Below, piece after piece: positions 20,627-27,641 of a DNA stretch of 33,576 nt. Made by a program: the position numbers and the translations under genes. Position 1 is the first letter of the stretch, and each line of letters begins with the position of its first letter. The notes below the pieces were generated by a model. That model saw nothing but the letters and a program-made list of their open reading frames with translations. It was not told where the DNA came from and ran no database searches. This stretch comes from a virus. Where the stretch lies: positions 1 to 33,576 of IMG/VR virus record IMGVR_UViG_3300034064_000898. One strand, written 5' to 3'.

Positions 20627-21632
20627 CTGCAGGAGTGGCGTGGGATGGCGTGGTGCGGTGAGGCAGAGCGACGAGAGGCATGGCAGGAGTGGCGGGGCGA
20701 GGTGGGGCAGCGCAAGGCGCGGCAGGAATGGCGTGTCCTGGCGAGATCTGGAGAGGAACGGAAGGCGCGGCAGGCGACGTAAGGCACGGCCAGGAGCGGA
20801 AGGCTTGGAGCGGAATGGCAGGAGTGGAATGGCGAGGCGCGGCGCGGAGCGTCAGGTTTGGAGAGATAGGGCAAGGCACGGCAGGAAAGGCGCGGACTCG
20901 TGCGGATGCGCATCGCAAGGCTTGGCAGGTATGTAAAGGCTCGGCGCGGCACGCAGCGGACCGGAAGAGACGGCATTGCGTGGCAGGAATCGCAGGGCTT
21001 GGTCGGGCTCGGTTAGCAACGGCGTGGTGCGGAGCGGATCGAAATGGCACGGCAGGAGTGGCGGGGACTGGATCGGTAGGGAGTGGCGAGGCAGTGCAGG
21101 CGCGGGCGAGGCCCGGTTAGGCAAGGCCACGAAGGCACGGCAGGAGAGGCTCGGTATGGCGGGGCGCGCAGCGGAACGGAACGGCAGTCACGGACCGGAA
21201 AGTCCCGGCGGGGCAGCCAAAGGCACGGCAGGACTGGCACGGCAGCGATGGGAGCGGCAAGCAGAGGCACGGCAGGAATGGCGTGGCAAGGACCGGACCG
21301 GAACGGAGTGGCACGGCAGCAAAGGCTCGGTGCGTCGCGGTGCGGTGCGGTTAGTTGCGGCACTGCACGGCAGGAATGGCTAGGAGCTTTTTGGCGCGAA
21401 GTGGTATGGAGCGTCACGGCAGCAATGGAATGGCGCGGCGCGGCCGGGCTAGGTCGGGAGCGGCAAGGCTAGGCAGGAACGGATCGGCGTGGAATGGGTT
21501 CGCTTGGTAACGAACGGCACGGCAGGAATGGTTTGGATAGGAGCGGTGTGCGAGGCGCGGCAGTCGCGGTCGGGCACGGTAAGGCGCGGTGCGGAATGCC
21601 GCGGAGCGGAAGGCACGGCAGGCACGGATAGT
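20627..21632 (+). repeat. 1-kb non-coding G-rich quasi-pentameric repeat tract
   Basis: No gene with normal codon use is visible in this about 1,000-bp stretch, although the composition leaves long frames open. GG doublets recur about every five bases on the plus strand (for example at 21266-21310: AATGG, CGTGG, CAAGG, ACCGG, ACCGG, AACGG, AGTGG in succession). A longer motif close to GGCACGGCAGGAATGG recurs with variation about a dozen times (near 20717, 20875, 21044, 21135, 21224, 21266, 21306, 21364, 21511, 21612). The plus strand is extremely G-rich and T-poor. By hand I count about 54 GGA and only about 2 TCC. It lies between a conserved phage gene and the replication-initiator-like genes. 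Origin, structured non-coding RNA and recombination-prone repeat are all possible. Confidence 0.75.
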
Positions 21633-21642
21633 AAATACGACC

Positions 21643-22065
21643 ATGTCCGAAGAATACGAACTCCTCCCGGTGACACAGCTCCGCGATCTTGCGGATCAGT
21701 GTGGCCGGCGGCATTGGACAAGCGACAAGCCGATTCCGGCCTCGAGCTACTTCGTGCAGAGGAGCCGGGTGGAGAACTGGCGGATCGTGGCCCGGATGAT
21801 CCGGCAACACTCCGACAAGATGGCCGACCAGAGGATCAGCTTGGCGGTGTGGTGCTCGGTCTGCCAGGCGGTGGACATGCACCTCGGCGAGCCGGCGATG
21901 AGTTGTGAGAAGGAGCGGACCTTGGCGGCCCTTGCTGTCGCCGACCGGGCTGACGCGGAGACGGAGTTGGCGAAGTTTGCCTGCCACCGGATGCAGGGCG
22001 GGTCGAAGTCGTGGGCGCAGTGGATGGGGCTCGTCGCCCCGTGGGAGGTGCTGGATGGCGGGTGA
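21643..22065 (+). CDS. Hypothetical phage protein downstream of the repeat tract
   Basis: 140 residues from ATG 21643. Upstream in-frame codons belong to the repeat tract, so this is the sensible start. Its leader is AT-rich (ATAGTAAATACGACC) and lacks a clear ribosome binding site. Features include LPVTQLRDLADQCGRRHWTS, WCSVCQAVDMHLG and a helical C-terminus (ADAETELAKFACHRMQGG). Not recognised. It overlaps the next gene. Confidence 0.5.
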   Translation: MSEEYELLPVTQLRDLADQCGRRHWTSDKPIPASSYFVQRSRVENWRIVARMIRQHSDKMADQRISLAVWCSVCQAVDMHLGEPAMSCEKERTLAALAVADRADAETELAKFACHRMQGGSKSWAQWMGLVAPWEVLDGG

Positions 22066-22879
22066 CTGGCTGAAGATGCGACACGACCTCGCCGACGACC
22101 CGTCCGTCATCCGGGTGGCCGCCGACCTGTCGATTGATGAGGACTTGGTGATCGGGAAGCTGTTCCGCCTCTGGTCGTGGGCCGATCGCCACACGGTCGA
22201 GGGGGAAGCTGACGGGATTGGGATGGTCTGGGTGGATCGGCTGACGAGGTGCGAGGGATTCGGTGCCGCTCTCGAGAGGGCGGGCTGGCTGGCGAAAACC
22301 GCCGGGGGATTGTGTTTTCCCCGGTTTCACCGGCATTGCAGCGACACCGCGAAGGCCCGAGCACTCGCTTCCGACCGGATGAAACGCTCCCGTTGCGCTC
22401 GCAGCGCAACAGAAGCGCAACCAGAGAAGAGAAGAGAGAGAGAAGAAGTTCCACCACCACCACGCGAGGCTTCGCTGGAGGAGTCAGGGCAGGGAGATCC
22501 GTGGCCAGAGTTCCGCAAGGCGTGGAACAAGGGGGCTGGGATCGCCTGGACGCCCGAGACGCCCCCGGAGGGCTGGGCAGACAGGATTGCCGTCGCAGGG
22601 TGGCTGGAAGACGCCGGGAAGGCCCTCGAGCGGCTGGGCCGGTGTCGGTACTTCGTCAAGCCGGTGGGCTTGCCGCAGTTCCTGGGGCCTCGGTTCGTGA
22701 CGCTGTGCAACGCCGGCCAGTACGACCCGGAGAAGCCCGATCGGTCGGGAAAGGGCCGGGAGCAGGATCGGCCGTCTGCGGAGGCTTACGCCAGGCGGTG
22801 GGAATCCACAGACCCGATTGTCGCTGCCACGAGGGCGGCGATCGCTGAGAAGAAGAAATCACTCAAGGAGTCGAAATGA
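22055..22879 (+). CDS. Replication initiator / replisome organiser-like protein
   Basis: 274 residues from ATG 22055 after GGGAGG. The N-terminal about 110 residues match phage replication-protein winged-helix domains: WLKMRHDLADDPSVIRVAAD, LVIGKLFRLWSWADRHT, a G-W-D strand region, ALERAGWLAKT and FPRFHRHCSD. A basic then Pro-rich linker (about 115-155, including EEVPPPPREA) follows. The C-terminal region (about 160-274) has Trp-rich segments (FRKAWNKGAGIAW, then GWADRIAVAGWLEDAG), with YFVKPVGLPQFLG. It would bind the phage origin and recruit helicase. The 1-kb repeat tract lies just upstream, where an origin could be. Confidence 0.6.
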   Translation: MAGDWLKMRHDLADDPSVIRVAADLSIDEDLVIGKLFRLWSWADRHTVEGEADGIGMVWVDRLTRCEGFGAALERAGWLAKTAGGLCFPRFHRHCSDTAKARALASDRMKRSRCARSATEAQPEKRREREEVPPPPREASLEESGQGDPWPEFRKAWNKGAGIAWTPETPPEGWADRIAVAGWLEDAGKALERLGRCRYFVKPVGLPQFLGPRFVTLCNAGQYDPEKPDRSGKGREQDRPSAEAYARRWESTDPIVAATRAAIAEKKKSLKESK

Positions 22880-23142
22880 AAACCTGCACCCGCTGCCCCG
22901 CCCCGGCCCGCTGGCGAGACGCCGACGGCCGGCACTTCTGTGCCGGCCACGTGCCGGCGAACGGCAAGCCGGTCACGAGGATCGCGGCACCGCCGGAGCC
23001 GGACATCGTGGAGCTGCTGAAGGCGTTGGCGGACACCGAGACAGACGAAGGCCCGGCATTGATCGCACATGCCGCCGCCGCCGAGATCCGCCGGCTCCGC
23101 GCTCTCGTCGAGGCCGCCGGAGACAAGTCCGGGGCGTGTTAG
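22876..23142 (+). CDS. Small Cys/His zinc-binding-like protein
   Basis: 88 residues, ATG 22876 in an ATGA overlap. The N-terminus CTRCPAPARWRD then HFCAGHV has a CxxC and a CxxH arrangement (about residues 4-26) typical of a small zinc finger. The remainder is a charged amphipathic helical region (EPDIVELLKALADTETDEG, then AAAEIRRLRALVEAAG). No family recognised. It is last in the replication operon. Confidence 0.5.
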   Translation: MKTCTRCPAPARWRDADGRHFCAGHVPANGKPVTRIAAPPEPDIVELLKALADTETDEGPALIAHAAAAEIRRLRALVEAAGDKSGAC

Positions 23143-23186
23143 GTTTTGCGGATCGATGGATCGATGACTTTCTCACGGAGGTGGAT

Positions 23187-23549
23187 ATGCGTTTTCTCAT
23201 GGCGATTTTGGCGGTGGCTGTTCTCTCGGGTGCGGCTCACGCCGGCCCGTTCTCTCGCCGCTCGGTGACGACGACCAGGGCGTCGAGCTGCACCGGCGGG
23301 AGCTGCTCGACGGCGAGTACCCGGACGGTGACCCGCGGGGCTCAGGGCCACGCCGAGGCGATGGCGGCCAGCGGCTCGATGGTCCACGCTGCCAGCCACG
23401 GCGCGACCTACGAGGGTGTCGGGGTGGGCGGATCGCCGGCCGCGGCCCTCGGAGCCTGCTGCAACAACGGCGGGGCGGTGCTCGAGGAGGGCACGGCACA
23501 GGGGCGGGATGGCCGCTGGTATGCCTGCCGGCGCTACAGCCTGCGGTGA
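23187..23549 (+). CDS. Small secreted protein with N-terminal signal peptide
   Basis: 120 residues from ATG 23187 (GGAGGTGG upstream). A clear signal peptide MRFLMAILAVAVLSGAAHA with an AHA cleavage site at 17-19 is followed by a Ser/Thr/Arg-rich stretch (CTGGSCSTASTRTVTRG), a central EAMAASGSMVHAASHGATYE and a Cys-containing region (ACCNNGG, YACRRYS). The architecture is that of an exported envelope protein. It shares its first codons (ATGCGTTTTCTC) and exact length with the protein at 23686. A tRNA-like element lies between them. Not recognised. Confidence 0.55.
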   Translation: MRFLMAILAVAVLSGAAHAGPFSRRSVTTTRASSCTGGSCSTASTRTVTRGAQGHAEAMAASGSMVHAASHGATYEGVGVGGSPAAALGACCNNGGAVLEEGTAQGRDGRWYACRRYSLR

Positions 23550-23557
23550 TCGATCAG

Positions 23558-23623
23558 ACGCGATTCATCCAGTGGCAGGACCCCGCCTTGCGGGAAACGA
23601 GGGTTCGATCCCCTCATCGCGTC
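23558..23623 (+). tRNA. tRNA-like element with truncated anticodon arm
   Basis: Canonical tRNA parts are visible. There is a 7-bp acceptor stem ACGCGAT/ATCGCGT (23558-23564 with 23616-23622; G23557-C23623 can extend it), and a D-arm ATCCAGTGGCAGGAC typical of phage tRNAs. The T-arm is perfect: GAGGG/CCCTC around TTCGATC (23599-23615). Between D- and T-arms there are only 17 nt, which fold as CCCGC-CTT-GCGGG, a 5-bp stem with a triloop, or 3 bp with a 7-nt loop showing CTT at the anticodon position but C instead of U at position 33. No encoded CCA. It is probably a decayed or non-canonical tRNA, total 66 nt. Confidence 0.5.
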
Positions 23624-23685
23624 CTAGTTCGTGTGGTGCGTCACGACGGCGGCCACGGTTCGACTCCTCGAAAGGATTCTTCTCG

Positions 23686-24048
23686 ATGCGTTTTCTCTCG
23701 ACGTTGGTAGCGGTGGCGGCTCTGGCTCTCGTCGGTGCGTCTGGCGAGGGGGCGATGGCTCCGCGGAAGTCCCCGGTCCCGGCGGTGATCCCTCGGACCA
23801 CGCTGTTCCGCGGCTGGGTGACGGTCACGATTGGCGGGCAGACGTTCCCCGGCTACGCCGATTGGCGGGGCTTTCCGGACAGCGTTCCGACCAACGACCC
23901 GACCACCTGGGTGTTCGTCGGCAGCGGATCGTCGTGGCGGCTGCTGTCGCAAGCGGAACTTCGGGCCGCAACGGTGCGGCTGGTGCAGCTCGACATGGGC
24001 TATTCCAACGGGCCGTTCAAGCCTGGGACGACGGCGACGGGGATGTGA
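23686..24048 (+). CDS. Second small secreted protein
   Basis: 120 residues from ATG 23686. The signal peptide MRFLSTLVAVAALALVGASG (1-20) leads to a mature protein with VPAVIPRTTLFRGWVTVTIGG, FPGYADWRGFP and a C-terminal LVQLDMGYSNGPFKPG. It has the same length and the same first four codons as the protein at 23187, but the mature parts differ. No clear AGGAGG: AAAGGATTCTTCTCG precedes it. It is probably a phage morphogenesis-independent accessory (moron-like) gene acting outside the cytoplasm. Not recognised. Confidence 0.5.
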   Translation: MRFLSTLVAVAALALVGASGEGAMAPRKSPVPAVIPRTTLFRGWVTVTIGGQTFPGYADWRGFPDSVPTNDPTTWVFVGSGSSWRLLSQAELRAATVRLVQLDMGYSNGPFKPGTTATGM

Positions 24049-24064
24049 GACAACGGGCCGAGGG

Positions 24065-24089
24065 TTGAATAAGGGATCGAGTTATTCAA
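24065..24089. other. Palindrome upstream of a small gene
   Basis: TTGAATAA (24065-24072) and TTATTCAA (24082-24089), perfect 8-bp arms 9 bp apart, are AT-rich in an otherwise GC-rich region. They lie about 30 bases before the ATG at 24118. It may be an operator or RNA hairpin. There is no T-run to suggest termination. Confidence 0.45.
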
Positions 24090-24117
24090 GCGGCGAGGCC
24101 GCGGGAGGGGGTGAGGG

Positions 24118-24393
24118 ATGACCGAAAGACTGGCAGCGACCTACGTCACGCACGAAGGCCGCGAATATCTGGTGTCTACGATCAATCGGCCAAGCTCCGC
24201 CGTTGGCGACTCGTCGTCCTACGCAGAGACGATGGTGTGGCCTGTGGACGACAAGCGAGATCGCACGCAGCAGGAGTCGCTCTACCAGTGCGACGACTGC
24301 TGTGGATCACTCCGCGCTCACTGTCAGGTGGTGCTGAAGATCGCTTCCGGTCAGCTTGGATTTCAGGTCGACGCGAAGGAGGCCGCCCGATGA
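24118..24393 (+). CDS. Small hypothetical protein with Cys cluster
   Basis: 91 residues from ATG 24118 (GGGGGTGAGGG upstream). It has a beta-like start (ATYVTHEGREYLVSTINRP) and a cysteine cluster in CDDCCGSLRAHC (about 58-69), the spacing of a small metal site. The stop overlaps the next start by ATGA. Not recognised. Confidence 0.5.
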   Translation: MTERLAATYVTHEGREYLVSTINRPSSAVGDSSSYAETMVWPVDDKRDRTQQESLYQCDDCCGSLRAHCQVVLKIASGQLGFQVDAKEAAR

Positions 24394-25415
24394 CTCACTC
24401 TTGGTGCCACGACATCGCCCGCGACGCCGCGGTGCGAGCGGCCGAGGACAACCGGACGGAGCCGCTGCCGACGCTGGGGGAGGCGATTGCCCGCCCCTTT
24501 GCCGAGGCCGCTGAACGCTCAGTGCCGGTGAGCAAAACAGGCGAAGGGCAAAGCGGGATGAGGACGGAGCGGGTGACGCTTGAGGAGCGGATCACGCTGG
24601 AGTTCTCCTTTCACCACAGGAGCAACTTTCGCCCGAAAGAATGGGCCGCAACATTTCTCCCAGGCGCTGTGTGCCAGGGTATTTCCGTCCGCGTCGTGAG
24701 CGACGAGGAGCCGATTCCGCCTGCCCCGGTATCCAGGCCAGCAGAGACGCGGCAGACGAAGGCCGAGCGAGTCGGTAGCGGCTGGTGGTTTCCGAAGTAC
24801 GACAAGCCGTCTGCTCCGCCGCCGCCTCCGCCAGCCCCTCCGAGGGTTCATCGTGGCTCCGGGGTGTTTGACGCCAGTGGCGACGAACTGCCGTGGGAAG
24901 GCGTCGTGGCGATCCTCACCGCCGAGCGTGACGCCGCGATCCGCGAGCGGGAGTCATGGAAGCTCCTCGCCGACCGCACGAACGAAAGGCTTTCTGCGGC
25001 AGAGGCCCGCGTGGCTGAACTGGAGGCCGCGAGCGGCGGCGGGGAGGGGGCGGTGGCTAACGTCACGTTCCACGTAGATGACAGTGCGGAGCGGGCGCGG
25101 TACGTCGGGATGACTGTGAAACCGCTACGAAGGCCGCAGCCGCGCGGGTGGCTGACGGAGGAGGAGCGAACGACGCTGACGGGCGTTGTCGGGCTGCTGC
25201 GTGACATTGCGAAGGTGAGTGGACGCCATACCGCGGATCGATGCGAACTGACGGCGGTTGCGATCAACGCCCTCCTCGCCCGGTCGTCGCCGCCGGAGGT
25301 CGTCTTGCGTTCGTGGACCGAGACAAACTACGCCAACCGCGTTATGTCTGCGGAGGAAGTTATTGCAGCCCTCGCCGCGGCGGGCGTGGCGGTGAAGGAG
25401 GTGGGGCGTGACTGA
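24390..25415 (+). CDS. Hypothetical accessory protein with Pro-rich linker and coiled coil
   Basis: 341 residues from ATG 24390 (ATGA overlap). There is an N-terminal domain about 1-105 with ITLEFSFHHRSNFRPKEWAA, and a Pro-rich linker (about 140-155, PSAPPPPPPAPPRV). A coiled-coil-like segment follows (about 170-215: ILTAERDAAIRERESWKLLA, ERLSAAEARVAELEAA). The C-terminal domain (about 250-341) holds LTGVVGLLRDIAKVSGRHTA, CELTAVAINALLA and a helical end (SAEEVIAALAAAGVAV). It looks like a mosaic of phage modules. No catalytic motif recognised. Confidence 0.5.
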   Translation: MTHSWCHDIARDAAVRAAEDNRTEPLPTLGEAIARPFAEAAERSVPVSKTGEGQSGMRTERVTLEERITLEFSFHHRSNFRPKEWAATFLPGAVCQGISVRVVSDEEPIPPAPVSRPAETRQTKAERVGSGWWFPKYDKPSAPPPPPPAPPRVHRGSGVFDASGDELPWEGVVAILTAERDAAIRERESWKLLADRTNERLSAAEARVAELEAASGGGEGAVANVTFHVDDSAERARYVGMTVKPLRRPQPRGWLTEEERTTLTGVVGLLRDIAKVSGRHTADRCELTAVAINALLARSSPPEVVLRSWTETNYANRVMSAEEVIAALAAAGVAVKEVGRD

Positions 25416-25854
25416 TCGACGAACACCCGACGCAACGCTGATCGAGGCCGTGCAAATCCTTGCCCGCAGGATCAACACCGACGACGGCGTTATCGCCGCG
25501 TGTCTCGCTGAAGTGGCGAAGAGGCTGGCGGAGCTGGTCGAGGAGCGGCGGTCGATCTCGACGCTGTTGCAGAAGGTCGAGAGCCTGGAGGCAGAGATCG
25601 CCCGGCTCCGCGAGGAACGGCGGTGGGTGCCGGTGGGCGAGAGGTTGCCGGGGTTGAACGAATCGAACGGTTTTCGTTTCGATTGCTTGGTCCGATGCCA
25701 GACGGGCAACGTCTGCGAGATGGTCTACGAGATAAACACGTTCGCAAAGCAGGAGCGAAACAGGCAGCCAAGGTGGAAGTGGCACGGAATGATTTCGATG
25801 TGGGAGGTTACCCACTGGCAGCCGCTGCCGCCGGGACCGGAGGGGGACGCATGA
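25408..25854 (+). CDS. DUF551-containing phage protein
   Basis: 148 residues from GTG 25408, overlapping the previous gene by 8 bp. Residues 1-70 are a helical/coiled-coil region (EVAKRLAELVEERRSISTLL, then VESLEAEIARLREERR). The rest matches DUF551: WVPVGERLPG at the start and VTHWQPLPPGP at the end, with about 60 residues between. This small domain is common in phages and of unknown function. It ends in an overlap with the resolvase gene. Confidence 0.75.
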   Translation: MTDRRTPDATLIEAVQILARRINTDDGVIAACLAEVAKRLAELVEERRSISTLLQKVESLEAEIARLREERRWVPVGERLPGLNESNGFRFDCLVRCQTGNVCEMVYEINTFAKQERNRQPRWKWHGMISMWEVTHWQPLPPGPEGDA

Positions 25855-26315
25855 TCCTTGCCATCGACCCAGGGCCAGAGCGGAGCGCGTACGTCGTGTG
25901 GACTGACGGTCGTGTCGTTGATTCAGGATGGCTTGACAACTTCGACGTTAGAGTGCGTGTCTCTTACTACGCACGCGAGCAGCAACGAATCGCCATCGAG
26001 ATGATCGCCTCGTACGGCATGGCCGTTGGTGCTTCAGTCTTCAACACCTGCGTCGAGATCGGACGCATGGTCGAAGTCGCTAATGCTCACGGCGTCAATG
26101 CCGAACTCATCTTCCGCAAGGATGTAAAGCTGCACGTGTGCGGATCACCTCGAGCGAAGGACGCCAACATTCGGCAGGCTCTCATGGATACCTACGGGCC
26201 AGTGGGGACAAAGAAACAGCCAGGGCCGCTGTATGGTGTCAAGTCGCACGTGTGGGCGGCGCTGGCTGTGGCAGTAACAGCGGAGGCTGTGATTGTCGCG
26301 GGTCCTTCCCGGTAA
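25851..26315 (+). CDS. RuvC-like Holliday junction resolvase / RNase H-fold nuclease
   Basis: 154 residues from ATG 25851, close to the RuvC length. The first strand MILAIDPGPERSAYVVW carries D6, the second acidic residue is E50 (IAIEMIASYG), and the C-terminal helix has H133 (GVKSHVWAALAVAVT), where some RuvC proteins use His in the active site. Between them are a CGSPRAKDANIRQALMD motif and FRKDVKLHVC, seen in phage RuvC-like proteins. It would cleave branched DNA before packaging or during recombination. It lies just ahead of the methylase and terminase genes. The usual last Asp is not obvious, so the metal site is only partly supported. Confidence 0.75.
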   Translation: MILAIDPGPERSAYVVWTDGRVVDSGWLDNFDVRVRVSYYAREQQRIAIEMIASYGMAVGASVFNTCVEIGRMVEVANAHGVNAELIFRKDVKLHVCGSPRAKDANIRQALMDTYGPVGTKKQPGPLYGVKSHVWAALAVAVTAEAVIVAGPSR

Positions 26316-26393
26316 CTCGGCCCGATCGGGGCACTGCGATCCGACAAGAATCAGCACAAACTTTCTTTCGTTTCCGTTTGGGAGGCACAGGCG

Positions 26394-27638
26394 TTGAAAA
26401 TCCGAGACCGAATCCGTGAGCTTCGCCGCGTCCCGGCGTCTGAACTGCGGCCGAACCCAAAGAACTGGCGGACACACCCACAGGCCCAGGCCGACGCTTT
26501 GCGTGGCGTCCTGGCGGAAGTCGGCATCGCCGACGCCGTCCTCGCCCGCGAGCTGGAAGACGGCTCGCTCATGCTGCTTGACGGGCACCTCCGCGTCGAG
26601 ACGATGGGCGACCAAGTCCTGCCGGTTCTCGTCCTTGATGTGAACGAGGCAGAAGGCGACAAGGTGCTAGCCACGCTCGACCCGCTGGCAGCGATGGCGG
26701 AATCAGATGCCGCGAAGCTGGACGCGATTCTTCGGGACGTGGACACCGGATCGCCGGAACTGCAACAGATGCTCGCCGATCTCGCCGAAGAGGCAGGGCT
26801 CTACAAGGACGAGGCGAAGGAAGTCGTCGAAGACGAAGTGCCCGAGCCGCCGATCGATCCGATCACCAAGCCCGGTGACCTGTGGACGCTTGGCGATCAT
26901 CGCCTGCTCTGTGGCGACTCGACGAAGGCGGAGGATGTCGAGCGGCTGATGGCGGGGGCGAAGGCGGATCTATGGCTGACCGACCCACCGTATGGAGTGG
27001 CCTACGAGTCTGCTGGCCGCAGAGGCAAAGACAACCAGCATGAGGAAATCGAAAACGATTCGCGTCCGCTCGATGAGATGGCGAAGTTCTGGGAGCAAGC
27101 TGCAACGCTTGCGTACTTGTCATGCAGCGGCTCATCGTCTTACTACTGGTTTGCCTGCCAGGGGGGCGACCAGATGATGATGATGATGATGAGCATTTCC
27201 AGTGCCAAATGGCGCGTTCGTCATGAGTTGATATGGGTTAAGGATCAGATGGTTTTCGGTCGCTGCGATTACCACTACAAGCACGAGCCGATCCTCTACG
27301 GCTGGAAGCAAGACGGAACGCACAACTGGAACACAGACCGGAAGCAGGTCAGCGTCTTGGAGTTTGCTCGGCCAAAGCGATCCGACGAGCATCCCACCAT
27401 GAAGCCGGTCGCACTGGTGGCATACCTCCTCGGCAACAACACAACCAAGGGCGATTCGGTGCTCGACACCTTCTGCGGCTCCGGCACCACCCTCATCGCC
27501 GCGGAGCAACTTGGCCGCAAGTGCTTCGGAATGGAGATCAGCCCGGCGTACTGCGATGTGATCGTGAAGCGGTGGGAGACTCTGACCGGCAAAAAGGCTG
27601 AACTCGACAAGCCGCAGAAGAAGCCGAAGCCGAAATAA
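26394..27638 (+). CDS. ParB-like plus DNA methyltransferase (N6-adenine/N4-cytosine) protein
   Basis: 414 residues from TTG 26394 (GGGAGG upstream). Residues about 15-90 form a ParB/Srx-type domain with LLDGHLRVE (61-69). From about 155 the methyltransferase domain has LLCGDST, then the catalytic TDPPYG (196-201), then FCGSGTTLIAAE (360-371) and FGMEISPAYCDVIVKRW. This is the class with DPPY before FxGxG (beta order). A run of six Met (261-266), encoded by six tandem ATG codons (27173-27190), lies in an otherwise conserved helix. It modifies phage DNA, probably against restriction. Such fused genes commonly sit next to the terminase. Confidence 0.88.
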   Translation: MKIRDRIRELRRVPASELRPNPKNWRTHPQAQADALRGVLAEVGIADAVLARELEDGSLMLLDGHLRVETMGDQVLPVLVLDVNEAEGDKVLATLDPLAAMAESDAAKLDAILRDVDTGSPELQQMLADLAEEAGLYKDEAKEVVEDEVPEPPIDPITKPGDLWTLGDHRLLCGDSTKAEDVERLMAGAKADLWLTDPPYGVAYESAGRRGKDNQHEEIENDSRPLDEMAKFWEQAATLAYLSCSGSSSYYWFACQGGDQMMMMMMSISSAKWRVRHELIWVKDQMVFGRCDYHYKHEPILYGWKQDGTHNWNTDRKQVSVLEFARPKRSDEHPTMKPVALVAYLLGNNTTKGDSVLDTFCGSGTTLIAAEQLGRKCFGMEISPAYCDVIVKRWETLTGKKAELDKPQKKPKPK

Positions 27639-27641
27639 CGC

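Noticed and set aside
20680-21120. Open frames within the repeat tract on both strands (for example 146 residues on plus, 208 on minus)
   Set aside because: They follow from the stop-poor composition. The proteins are repetitive (Gly/Ala/Arg/Met or Ser/Pro/Cys/His) without conserved motifs, and several frames are open at once.
23624-23680. A second tRNA-like piece with a GGTTCGACTCC T-loop just after the tRNA-like element
   Set aside because: Outside the T-loop consensus the arm does not pair (only the two G-C pairs next to the loop plus one outer pair), and no acceptor stem can be formed.
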